64,000 nt of DNA from Corynebacterium uropygiale (lineage in GTDB: Bacteria > Actinomycetota > Actinomycetes > Mycobacteriales > Mycobacteriaceae), in contig NZ_JAKGSI010000002.1 of NCBI RefSeq assembly GCF_021568315.1, positions 124,001 through 188,000 on the forward strand, in the 5' to 3' direction. The position numbers and the translations under genes were made by a program. The notes under the pieces are model-generated. The model saw only the letters and a list, made by a program, of their open reading frames with translations. It searched no databases and was not told the DNA's origin. Position 1 is the first letter of the stretch, and every line of letters begins with the position of its first letter. This document shows positions 25,025 to 32,052 of the stretch, in pieces.

Positions 25025-25399
25025 ATGGCCACCGATCACCATCGCCGTGCCAGCCAGAAGCGCAGAACACTCGCCGCCCAGGGGGAAGACGCCGCCGCCC
25101 GGTGGTACCGACGCCGAGGGGCGCAGATCCTACAGAGAAACGTCCGCTATCCCGTCGGGGAAATCGATCTCATCGTCCGGGAGCCCTCGGGGGATACCGT
25201 CTTCGTCGAGGTAAAAACCCGCAGCTCCGAGGCCTTTGGGGCAGCGGAGTCCGTGACGGCGTGGAAGCTCGTGAAGATGCGCCGAGCGATGAGCCGCTGG
25301 CTCAGCGAGAACCCGGCGGGCAGTGTGCGCATCGACGTGGTGAGCATCGTCGATGGCACCCTCCGCGTCTATCAGGGGGTGGACGATGCCGCTTGCTAG
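25025..25399 (+). CDS. YraN/UPF0102 nuclease-fold protein
   Basis: A 124-residue protein of the UPF0102 family with the restriction-endonuclease-like motif NVRYPVGEIDLIV ... VFVEVKTRSS. The acidic residues and the E-x-K are intact. GEDAAARWYRRRGA is the family N-terminus. The molecular role is not established. The gene is very often linked to comM and dprA, as here, where its end overlaps comM by 14 bp. The start follows ACAGGGGGAGACC. Confidence 0.93.
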   Translation: MATDHHRRASQKRRTLAAQGEDAAARWYRRRGAQILQRNVRYPVGEIDLIVREPSGDTVFVEVKTRSSEAFGAAESVTAWKLVKMRRAMSRWLSENPAGSVRIDVVSIVDGTLRVYQGVDDAAC

Positions 25400-26915
25400 C
25401 ACCCGCTCCGTCGCGTTCCTCGGGGTGAGCGCCGAGCCCATCGAGGTGGAGGTCAACATCGGCGCGGGCCTGCCGGGCGTCCACATTGTGGGGCTCGCCG
25501 ACACCGCAGTGAGCGAGGCCCGCGAGCGCATGAAAACCGCCATCATCAACTCGGAGCTCGGCTGGCCCAAAACCAAGATCACGCTTTCCCTGTCTCCCGC
25601 CTCGCTGCGGAAGAAGGGGGCGCACTATGACCTCGCGATGGCCCTTGGCATCCTCGCGGCCGCCCAGCCCAGCACCGAGGTCCACCGCCGACTCTCCCGC
25701 GCCCTCATCCTCGGAGAATTGGGTCTCGACGGCAGAGTCCGCCGCGTTCCTGGCGTCCTCGCGGCCCTCCGGCGGGCCGAGGAGGAGGGCATGCGCACCG
25801 TCATCCTGCCCCAGGCCAACGAGGAGGAGGCCGCCCTCTTCCGTGAGAACAGCGTGGAGATCCTCCTTGCCGATCACCTCATCGAGGCCTGGCGCTGGGC
25901 CTGCGGGGTGGGGGACCTCGGCGCGCCGCGGCCCCGGGCGATGGGAGAGCCAGGCCGCACGCACGGGGACATGCGGGATGTGGTGGGGCAGCCGGAGCTC
26001 GTTCACGCCGCGGAAGTGGCTGCTGCGGGCGGGCACCACCTCATGCTCATCGGCCCGCCGGGCTCCGGGAAGTCCATGCTGGCCGCCCGCTTGCCGAGCA
26101 TCCTGCCCCCGCTCACCCCCACCCAGTGCATCGACGCCACGATCATCCACTCCCTCAGCGGGGGAGGGCATGAGCTCCCCGTGCGCCGGGCTCCCTTCGT
26201 CGCTCCCCATCACAGCGTGACGCGGGCGGCGCTCCTTGGGGGTGGCTCGGGCTACCCGACGCCCGGGGCGGTGAGCCTTGCGCATCATGGGATCCTCTTC
26301 CTCGATGAGGTCTCGGAGATCCCCGCGGCCATCCTCGACGCGCTACGCACCCCTCTCGACCAGGGCGAAGTCCGGATCATCCGCTCGCGGCGGGAGTGTG
26401 TCCTGCCGGCCCGCTGCCAGCTGGTCCTCGCCGCCAACCCCTGCCGATGCGGTGCGGAAACTCTCGCCGAGTGCCGGTGCCGAGCCACCGAACGGCAGCG
26501 CTACCTCCAGAATCTCTCCGGCCCGCTGCGGGATCGCATCGACATCATCGTGCGGAGTCGGAGCGGAGGCCAGATCCTCGCCGAGGCCTCAACCCCCTCG
26601 AGCGCGGAGATCGCCGAGCGCGTCGCCGCCGCCCGGGAGCGCTCCGCGCACCGTTGGGCTCGCGCCGGGGTCCCCGTCAGCCTCAACGCTCACGTGGACC
26701 CGCATCTCCTCCGACGAGAACACCCGGCCGACGAGCCGGCCATGGCGCTCCTCGGGGCACACCTTGCCCAGCGCTCTCTCACCCAGCGCGGAGTGAGCCG
26801 CACGCTCACCGTGGCGTGGACACTCTGCGATCTCGACGGGGCTCCCCGCCCTGACATCGACCACATGGCTCGCGCCATTGACCTGCATGAACACGAGGGG
26901 AAGGAACCTGCATGA
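25386..26915 (+). CDS. comM: ComM/YifB-family Mg-chelatase-like AAA+ ATPase
   Basis: A 509-residue AAA+ protein. The N-terminal ChlI-like domain (GAGLPGVHIVGLADTAVSEAR) is followed by Walker A GPPGSGKSMLAAR (about residue 230) and Walker B FLDEVSEIP. A Cys cluster (CRCGAETLAECRCR) precedes the C-terminal Mg-chelatase domain. In naturally competent bacteria ComM is a branch-migration helicase used in transformation. It sits between yraN and dprA. The last residues are altered by a 25-bp tandem duplication: the chain ends HEGKEPA, whereas a single-copy sequence would end HEGKE. Confidence 0.93.
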   Translation: MPLASTRSVAFLGVSAEPIEVEVNIGAGLPGVHIVGLADTAVSEARERMKTAIINSELGWPKTKITLSLSPASLRKKGAHYDLAMALGILAAAQPSTEVHRRLSRALILGELGLDGRVRRVPGVLAALRRAEEEGMRTVILPQANEEEAALFRENSVEILLADHLIEAWRWACGVGDLGAPRPRAMGEPGRTHGDMRDVVGQPELVHAAEVAAAGGHHLMLIGPPGSGKSMLAARLPSILPPLTPTQCIDATIIHSLSGGGHELPVRRAPFVAPHHSVTRAALLGGGSGYPTPGAVSLAHHGILFLDEVSEIPAAILDALRTPLDQGEVRIIRSRRECVLPARCQLVLAANPCRCGAETLAECRCRATERQRYLQNLSGPLRDRIDIIVRSRSGGQILAEASTPSSAEIAERVAAARERSAHRWARAGVPVSLNAHVDPHLLRREHPADEPAMALLGAHLAQRSLTQRGVSRTLTVAWTLCDLDGAPRPDIDHMARAIDLHEHEGKEPA

Positions 26916-26930
26916 ACACGAGGGGAAGGA
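26881..26930 (+). repeat. Perfect 25-bp tandem duplication at the comM-dprA junction
   Basis: Two identical head-to-tail 25-bp copies (26881-26905 and 26906-26930). Each contains GAGGGGAAGGA, the dprA ribosome-binding region. The comM stop lies in the second copy. Because 25 is not a multiple of 3, the duplication changed the comM C-terminus. Confidence 0.95.
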
Positions 26931-26936
26931 ATAAGA

Positions 26937-28124
26937 ATGACACACGATGAGCACCAGCTGGCCGGGGCCTACCTCTCCCGAGTCATCGAGGGGCCAAGCC
27001 GCCCGCTGCAGGAGCACCTCGCCCAGGGGCGCAGCCTTGAGGAGCTCGCCCAGGCCGTGAAGAACAGGGAGGAATGGCTGGGCCCGGAGCTCCTCCGACA
27101 GACCGCGAGCCGCTGGGATTGGGATCGCGCCGGGGAGGACCTCGACGAGGCCGAACGCCACGGATTCCGTCTTCTCAGCGCGCAGTCGAAGGAGTGGCCG
27201 GAGGAGCAATTCACGGTGGCTTTTGGCTATGCCGCGACGGGACTCAGCAGCCGCCCGCGAACCTATCGGGAGGATGCTGTGCGCCCGCACGCCCTGTGGG
27301 TCAAGGGTCAATCCTTGAGAACGCTCACGCAGCAGGCGCTGGCCGTCGTCGGGACGAGGGCGCTCAGTGCCTATGGGGCGGAGGCCACGCGGATGATCGT
27401 GCGCGACATGATCCAGCATCAGTGGACGATCGTCTCTGGGGGAGCGCTCGGCGCGGATGCGGTTGCGCATCGCTGCGCGGTGGAGGCCGGGGCCGCAACC
27501 ATCGCCGTGGCAGCGTGCGGCCCGGGGGTGAACTATCCGGCTGCTCATGCTGAGCTGTTCCGTTCCATCGCCGAGCGTGGCGCGCTCGTCAGCGAGTACC
27601 CGCCGCTGCTCCGGCCGGCGCGGCACCGATTCCTCACCCGCAATCGCTTGGTCGCGGCGTTGAGCCAGGGGACCGTGGTCGTGGAGGCGGCCTGGCGTTC
27701 GGGAGCTCTCAGCACCCTCACCTGGGCGCAGGCCTTCGGGCGGGTGGCGATGGCCGTCCCCGGCCCCGTCACCTCCGTGGCCTCCCTGGGATGCCATGAC
27801 AAGATTCGCCGTGGCGACGCCCAGCTGGTCACCTCCGGCGCAGACATCCGCAGTCTGCTGAGCACGTTGGGCGGGCTCGACGTGGACCAGCAGTACGAGC
27901 TGCAATTCGCCCCCGACGAGGTCCAGCGGCTCTCTCCCGCGGAGCTCAAGGTCTTCGATGCGCTGAGCGAACACAAGGGGACGGAGACGGAAGCCCTGGC
28001 CTCCGAGGCGGGTTTGCCACTCGCTCTCACGGTGCACGCGCTGATGACCTTGCAGCAGCGGGGGCTGTGTCGCCGCGAGGGAATCACGTGGCGTCGGATC
28101 CGCCACTCGGGGGCCGCGGCGTAG
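26937..28124 (+). CDS. dprA: DNA-processing protein DprA
   Basis: A 395-residue Rossmann-like protein that, in transformable bacteria, binds incoming single-stranded DNA and loads RecA. The signature core runs from VVGTRALSAYGAEATR through IVSGGALGADAVAH and ACGPGVNYPAAH to RNRLVAALSQGTVVVEA. A C-terminal winged helix is present (about residue 330 on). The N-terminal 100 residues are less conserved. The ATG follows the duplicated GGGGAAGGAATAAGA. It closes the yraN-comM-dprA set; whether the organism is transformable cannot be told. Confidence 0.94.
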   Translation: MTHDEHQLAGAYLSRVIEGPSRPLQEHLAQGRSLEELAQAVKNREEWLGPELLRQTASRWDWDRAGEDLDEAERHGFRLLSAQSKEWPEEQFTVAFGYAATGLSSRPRTYREDAVRPHALWVKGQSLRTLTQQALAVVGTRALSAYGAEATRMIVRDMIQHQWTIVSGGALGADAVAHRCAVEAGAATIAVAACGPGVNYPAAHAELFRSIAERGALVSEYPPLLRPARHRFLTRNRLVAALSQGTVVVEAAWRSGALSTLTWAQAFGRVAMAVPGPVTSVASLGCHDKIRRGDAQLVTSGADIRSLLSTLGGLDVDQQYELQFAPDEVQRLSPAELKVFDALSEHKGTETEALASEAGLPLALTVHALMTLQQRGLCRREGITWRRIRHSGAAA

Positions 28125-28195
28125 CCGGGCCGGCGTTCGGAGAGGGCAGCTACGCTGCGGAAACTCTGATATCGAGAAAAAGTTGGAGAAAGGTC

Positions 28196-28224
28196 TTGCC
28201 AAGTGCCGCCGCCTCAGCTAGGGT
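28196..28224 (+). promoter_or_regulatory. Promoter of the xerC leader
   Basis: TTGCCA (28196-28201), 17-nt spacer, TAGGGT (28219-28224). It predicts a transcript start near 28231, about 125 nt before the xerC ATG. Confidence 0.65.
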
Positions 28225-28227
28225 GAG

Positions 28228-28246
28228 ACAGGCAAGCCTAAGTTTA
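28228..28246. promoter_or_regulatory. DtxR-like box over the leader start site
   Basis: The 19-mer beginning ACAGGCAAGCC agrees with the DtxR consensus TWAGGTTAGSCTAACCTWA at 13 of 19 positions, with core AGG--AGCCTAA intact. It overlaps the predicted +1. A chance match cannot be excluded. Confidence 0.3.
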
Positions 28247-28410
28247 GTAGTTGGGCGTCGGGCTGGGCGCCGGACTACTACCGAAAGGGAAGAACGGGCG
28301 GTACAGGAGAGAGGAACCTGGCCCCCGGGACTGATCGGAAGCTAAGGTTGTGCATTATGGGTGAGTCAACAACGAGGGCGGTGCCGAAGCAACGGTCGGC
28401 ACCGCCCTCG
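28231..28410 (+). ncRNA. Structured leader or small RNA before/into xerC
   Basis: From the predicted start to the end of a perfect 14-bp hairpin. Hairpin 1 (28245-28280): TAGTAGT pairs with ACTACTA, enclosing GGCGTC / GGCGCC around a 6-nt loop. Hairpin 2 (28373-28410): CGAGGGCGGTGCCG / CGGCACCGCCCTCG with a 10-nt loop. The xerC ATG at 28357 lies between them in a GTTGT...ACAAC loop. Hairpin 2 lies inside the first 18 codons of xerC, whose codon use there is unlike the rest of the gene. It could be a terminated small RNA, an attenuator, or only a structured mRNA start. I do not recognise a known RNA family. Confidence 0.4.
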
Positions 28411-29304
28411 CTTGCATCTCGGGGAGCGGCGCGGCTGGAGCCCGCCATCGAGGAGTTCGGGGAGTACGAAAAGCTCGTGAAGGGGCGCTCGCCGGCCACG
28501 GTGCGCGGCTATTGCTCGGATTTGCGCACGCTCCTGCCTTTCGCGGAGACGTTCAATGACTTAAGCCTGGAGGTCCTCCGCGCGTGGCTCGCCGACGCCC
28601 TGCGCAGCGGCAAGAGCCGCGCGACTCTCGCCCGTCGGACCGCGGCCGCCCGCGCGCTGAGCACCTGGGCCGTCAAGCAGGGATTCCTCGACAAGGATGT
28701 CGCGGCGCGGCTCGCCCACCCCACTGCTCATCGTGCGCTTCCCCGCGTGCTCAACGAGACACAAGCGCAGGAGGTCGTCAGCCACACCCCCTCGCCGGAG
28801 GGCCCGGAGCGCCTCAGAGACACGGCCATGCTGGAGCTGCTCTATGCCTCGGGCATGCGCGTGGCGGAGCTCTGCGGCCTCGACCTCGGTGATGTCCGCC
28901 TGGAACAGCGCACCGCGCGCGTGGTGGGGAAGGGGAACAAAGAGAGAACCGTGCCCTTTGGGGAGCCGGCGGCCGAGGCCCTCGATGCCTGGATCCGCGA
29001 GGGGCGCGCTGAGTTCGCGGAAGCGGGGGAGAAGGCCCTCTTCGTTGGTGTGCGGGGAAAGCGCATTGATCCTCGCCAGGTGCGGCGCGTCGTCCATCGC
29101 TCCGCGGAGGCTAATGGGGCTGGGGATCTCAGCCCCCACGGTCTGCGTCACTCCGCGGCGACGCACGTGCTGGAAGGCGGGGCGGACCTCCGCATTGTCC
29201 AGGACATGCTGGGGCACAGCTCGCTCCAGACCACGCAGATTTATACCCATGTCAATGCCGAGCGCCTTAAAGAGGTCTACCGCCGCGCCCACCCACGGGC
29301 TTGA
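28357..29304 (+). CDS. xerC: Tyrosine recombinase XerC
   Basis: Site-specific recombinase of 315 residues that resolves chromosome dimers at dif with XerD. The N-terminal SAM-like domain has VKGRSPATVRGYCSDLRTLL. The catalytic set is complete: Arg in GMRVAELCG, Lys in GKGNKERTVPFG, HGLRHS, His in LGHSSLQTT, and Tyr in QIYTHV. The ATG at 28357 has a weak TAAGG site. The first 24 or so codons are non-conserved, rich in codons otherwise rare here (TCA, ACA, AGG, CAA), and contain a perfect 14-bp hairpin, so the true start may differ; GTG at 28381 is an alternative. Its 3' end overlaps the convergent M23 gene by 38 bp. Confidence 0.9.
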   Translation: MGESTTRAVPKQRSAPPSLASRGAARLEPAIEEFGEYEKLVKGRSPATVRGYCSDLRTLLPFAETFNDLSLEVLRAWLADALRSGKSRATLARRTAAARALSTWAVKQGFLDKDVAARLAHPTAHRALPRVLNETQAQEVVSHTPSPEGPERLRDTAMLELLYASGMRVAELCGLDLGDVRLEQRTARVVGKGNKERTVPFGEPAAEALDAWIREGRAEFAEAGEKALFVGVRGKRIDPRQVRRVVHRSAEANGAGDLSPHGLRHSAATHVLEGGADLRIVQDMLGHSSLQTTQIYTHVNAERLKEVYRRAHPRA

Positions 29305-29776
29305 GCCTGATGACGGGCGCGTCGAGCAAGCTCAGCGGGTTGAGGTAGTCCTCGCCGCGCTTGGCTCCCCAGTGCAGGCCGGGATAGCCATCGAAGGGGT
29401 GGCCGAGCCTCCCGATGAGCTGGCCTTCTTTCACCTGCGCTCCGCGTTCGACGACGGCGTGCACGGGCTGATAGGTCGTGCGGATGCCGTCAGCGTGATC
29501 GATGGAGAGGGTCGGGGTGCCGGCCACCACGCCCACGAAGGCGACGGCCCCGTCCTCAGCGGCGAGGATGTCGCTGCCGATCGGTGCGTCGAGGTCCACG
29601 CCCCGATGGCCGGGAAGCCAGTTCTGCGCCGGCTTGTCGAAGGGACGGAGGACCTTCCGCGCGGACGGGCGGCCGGTGGTGGGATCAACATACGCGGCAG
29701 CCGTCGGGAGAGCTGCCGTGCTTAAGCCGATGCAGCAGAGCGCGGAAATTACCAGGCGGAGGATGCGAGAGTTCAT
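29267..29776 (-). CDS. Secreted M23-family peptidase-like protein
   Basis: A 169-residue exported protein with a clear signal peptide (LRLVISALCCIGLSTAAL, cleavage after about TAAA) and one LytM/M23 domain. HRGVDLDAPIGSDILAAEDG contains the HxxxD zinc motif. At the second motif the usual HxH reads GLHWGAKRG, so the first His is missing. My recollection is that this LHWG form is frequent in small actinobacterial members, so the protein may still act on cell-wall peptides or be a regulator. The start follows GCAGGATCAG. It converges on xerC with a 38-bp overlap. Confidence 0.85.
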   Translation of the reverse strand: MNSRILRLVISALCCIGLSTAALPTAAAYVDPTTGRPSARKVLRPFDKPAQNWLPGHRGVDLDAPIGSDILAAEDGAVAFVGVVAGTPTLSIDHADGIRTTYQPVHAVVERGAQVKEGQLIGRLGHPFDGYPGLHWGAKRGEDYLNPLSLLDAPVIRLKPVGGRGGRPL

Positions 29777-30169
29777 GCACTGATCCTGCGGTGCGGGGCT
29801 GCGATCGTCGAGTGGCGAGGAGCCGGAATGCCCCGAAACTGTGGAGAATGTGACGCCAGTGAACATAGTGACAACGATCCGCCAGCCTGTGGAAAACTGC
29901 TGCTCCCCGCCCTTTCATGGATTAGGGGATTCGTGCAGAATGCGCTATAATTTCCGCCAGCAATGTGACTATTCTGGGCTCTTCCACGGAAAGCGCTGGA
30001 TAGCTGCGTTGACTACGCGCGGTCGGCCCGGTTCCGGGAGCGTTTCTAGCGTGGTCCCTTGCCCCGTCGGGAGAGGGTGCTGGAGAGGCAACGATCGCTA
30101 GGGTGCAGGCAAAATCACAACACCTGCACAGTCGGAAAACCACATTTCTAGAGAAGGAGGGAGTATCCC
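29777..30169. other. 393-bp intergenic region upstream of rpsB
   Basis: The largest gap in the window lies between the divergent M23 gene and rpsB. It holds a TATAAT at 29946-29951 (no good -35) and TATTCT at 29970-29975, either of which could start rpsB mRNA with a leader of roughly 190-215 nt. TAGGGT at 30099-30104 is a third, weak option. A perfect 7-bp inverted repeat GTGCAGG / CCTGCAC (30103-30109, 30123-30129) lies 25 bp before the rpsB ribosome site. No open frame with coding character was seen. Confidence 0.6.
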
Positions 30170-30970
30170 ATGGCAGTCGTGACCATGCGTGAGCTTCTTG
30201 ATGCTGGTGTGCACTTTGGCCACCAGACCCGTCGTTGGAACCCGAAGATGCGTCGGTTCATCTTCACTGACCGCAACGGGATCTACATCATTGACCTGCA
30301 GCAGACCCTGACCTACATCGACGAGGCGTTCGAGTTCGTCAAGGAGACCGTCGCCCACGGTGGCACCATCCTCTTCGTCGGCACCAAGCGTCAGGCTCAG
30401 GAGGCCGTGCAGACCGAGGCCGAGCGCGTCGGGATGCCCTACGTCAACCACCGCTGGCTGGGCGGTATGCTCACCAACTTCCAGACCGTCTCCAAGCGTC
30501 TGCACCGCATGAAGGAACTGCAGGCCATGGATGCCGCGGAGAACGGCTACGAGGGCCGCACCAAGAAGGAAGTCCTCATGCTCACCCGCGAGCGCCAGAA
30601 GCTGGAGCGCGTCCTCGGCGGTATCGCGGACATGACCAAGGTCCCCTCCGCCCTCTGGGTCGTCGACACCAACAAGGAGCACATCGCCGTCGCTGAGGCG
30701 AAGAAGCTCGGCATCCCGGTCGTCGCCATCCTCGACACCAACTGCGACCCCGACGAGGTCACCTACCCGATCCCGGGCAACGACGACGCCATCCGCTCCA
30801 CCAGCCTGCTCACCCGCATCATCTCCACCGCTGTGGAGGAGGGCCGCAAGGCTCGCCAGGAGCGCGAGCTGGCTGCCGCCAAGGAAGCTGCCGGTGACAC
30901 CGCGGAGAAGGACGCCGCCGCCGTCGAGAACGCTGAGGCTCAGGCTGAAAAAGCCGAGGACGCCCAGTAG
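30170..30970 (+). CDS. rpsB: 30S ribosomal protein S2
   Basis: S2 protein of 266 residues. [20 protein letters not shown] at the N-terminus and [17 protein letters not shown], then [20 protein letters not shown], are the diagnostic blocks. The C-terminal 35 residues are an acidic Ala/Glu-rich extension. The start follows GAAGGAGGGAGTATCCC, a strong site. It forms an operon with tsf, separated by a 123-bp spacer that folds into a long hairpin. Confidence 0.98.
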   Translation: MAVVTMRELLDAGVHFGHQTRRWNPKMRRFIFTDRNGIYIIDLQQTLTYIDEAFEFVKETVAHGGTILFVGTKRQAQEAVQTEAERVGMPYVNHRWLGGMLTNFQTVSKRLHRMKELQAMDAAENGYEGRTKKEVLMLTRERQKLERVLGGIADMTKVPSALWVVDTNKEHIAVAEAKKLGIPVVAILDTNCDPDEVTYPIPGNDDAIRSTSLLTRIISTAVEEGRKARQERELAAAKEAAGDTAEKDAAAVENAEAQAEKAEDAQ

Positions 30971-31051
30971 ACTCTGCCTCGACACATCGTCCATCATGCC
31001 CACCCCGTTCGCTCCGGTTCCGAGCCGGGGATGAACGCTGGTGGGCAGAGT
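30971..31051 (+). promoter_or_regulatory. Long hairpin in the rpsB-tsf spacer
   Basis: Main stem 30999-31045: CCCACC, CGTTC and CTCCGG pair in order with GGTGGG, GAACG and CCGGGG around a 7-nt loop. An outer stem ACTCTGCC / GGCAGAGT (30971-30978, 31044-31051) shares two bases with the main stem. No T-run follows, so readthrough into tsf is expected. It may set the tsf:rpsB ratio or be a processing site. Confidence 0.6.
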
Positions 31052-31093
31052 ACAGACTTCATCTGTTCCCACCGAAGGAGAACACACTAACTC

Positions 31094-31921
31094 ATGGCGA
31101 ACTACACCGCTGCAGATGTCAAGAAGCTGCGTGAGATCACCGGCTCCGGGATGCTGGACTGCAAGAAGGCGCTCGAGGAAACCGAGGGTGACTTCGAGAA
31201 GGCCATCGAGGTCCTGCGTATCAAGGGTGCGAAGGACGTGGGCAAGCGCGCCGAGCGCAACGCCTCTGAGGGGCTCATCGCCGTCTCCGGCAACACCATG
31301 ATCGAGGTCAACTCCGAGACCGACTTCGTCGCCAAGAACGCCGAGTTCAAGGACTTCGCCGCGAAGATCGCCGAGGCTGCCGCCGCTGCCAAGGCCAACT
31401 CCGCCGAGGAGCTCAAGGCTGTGGAGGTCGACGGCCAGACCGCCGCCGACGCCATCCAGGCCCTCTCCGCCAAGATCGGCGAGAAGCTCGAGCTGCGTCG
31501 CGCCGCGACCATCGAGGGCGAGAACGTCTCCGTGTACCTCCACCACCGTTCCGCTGACCTTCCCCCGGCCGTGGGCGTCCTCGTCGCCTACGAGGGTGAG
31601 GGCGAGCAGGCGAAGGAAGCCGCTCACAACGCCGCCATGCAGGTGGCCGCGCTGAAGGCCTCCTACCTCTCCCGCGAGGACGTCCCCGCCGACGTCCTGG
31701 AGAAGGAGCGCAACATCGCCGAGCAGATCACCCGCGAGGAAGGCAAGCCGGAGAAGGCTATCCCGAAGATCGTCGAGGGTCGTCTCAACGGCTTCTTCAA
31801 GGACGCCGTCCTGCTCGAGCAGCCCTCTGTTGCTGACAACAAGAAGACCGTCCAGAAGCTCATGGACGAGGCCGGCGTGAAGCTCACCAGCTTCATCCGT
31901 TTCGAGGTTGGCCAGCACTAA
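31094..31921 (+). CDS. tsf: Elongation factor Ts
   Basis: Nucleotide-exchange factor for EF-Tu, 275 residues. The N-terminal UBA-like domain ([20 protein letters not shown]) is followed by the core with SETDFVAKN, the TDFVA box that contacts EF-Tu. The ending FIRFEVGQH is typical. The start follows CCGAAGGAGAACACAC. A strong terminator follows, so the normal continuation into pyrH is broken by an inserted gene. Confidence 0.98.
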   Translation: MANYTAADVKKLREITGSGMLDCKKALEETEGDFEKAIEVLRIKGAKDVGKRAERNASEGLIAVSGNTMIEVNSETDFVAKNAEFKDFAAKIAEAAAAAKANSAEELKAVEVDGQTAADAIQALSAKIGEKLELRRAATIEGENVSVYLHHRSADLPPAVGVLVAYEGEGEQAKEAAHNAAMQVAALKASYLSREDVPADVLEKERNIAEQITREEGKPEKAIPKIVEGRLNGFFKDAVLLEQPSVADNKKTVQKLMDEAGVKLTSFIRFEVGQH

Positions 31922-31960
31922 TACGGCTCTCACGATTGGGTGCGACACACCTTATCTAAT

Positions 31961-32005
31961 GAGACCACCCCGCGCCACGGGCGCGTAGGGTGGTCTCTGT
32001 CTTTT
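31961..32005 (+). terminator. tsf intrinsic terminator
   Basis: GAGACCACCC / GGGTGGTCTC arms with a GC-rich inner stem, followed by TGTCTTTTT. Confidence 0.88.
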
Positions 32006-32052
32006 TCGAGACGTGTCAGGACAACCAGGTGAACGAGGGGACTTTTCACAGA

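Noticed and set aside
28231..28410. Known RNA families (6C RNA, SRP RNA, RNase P RNA, tmRNA, ydaO riboswitch)
   Set aside because: I compared remembered signature sequences and found none of them: no six-C loops, no GGUCCGGAAGG core, no GAGGAAAGUCC, no tmRNA ends.
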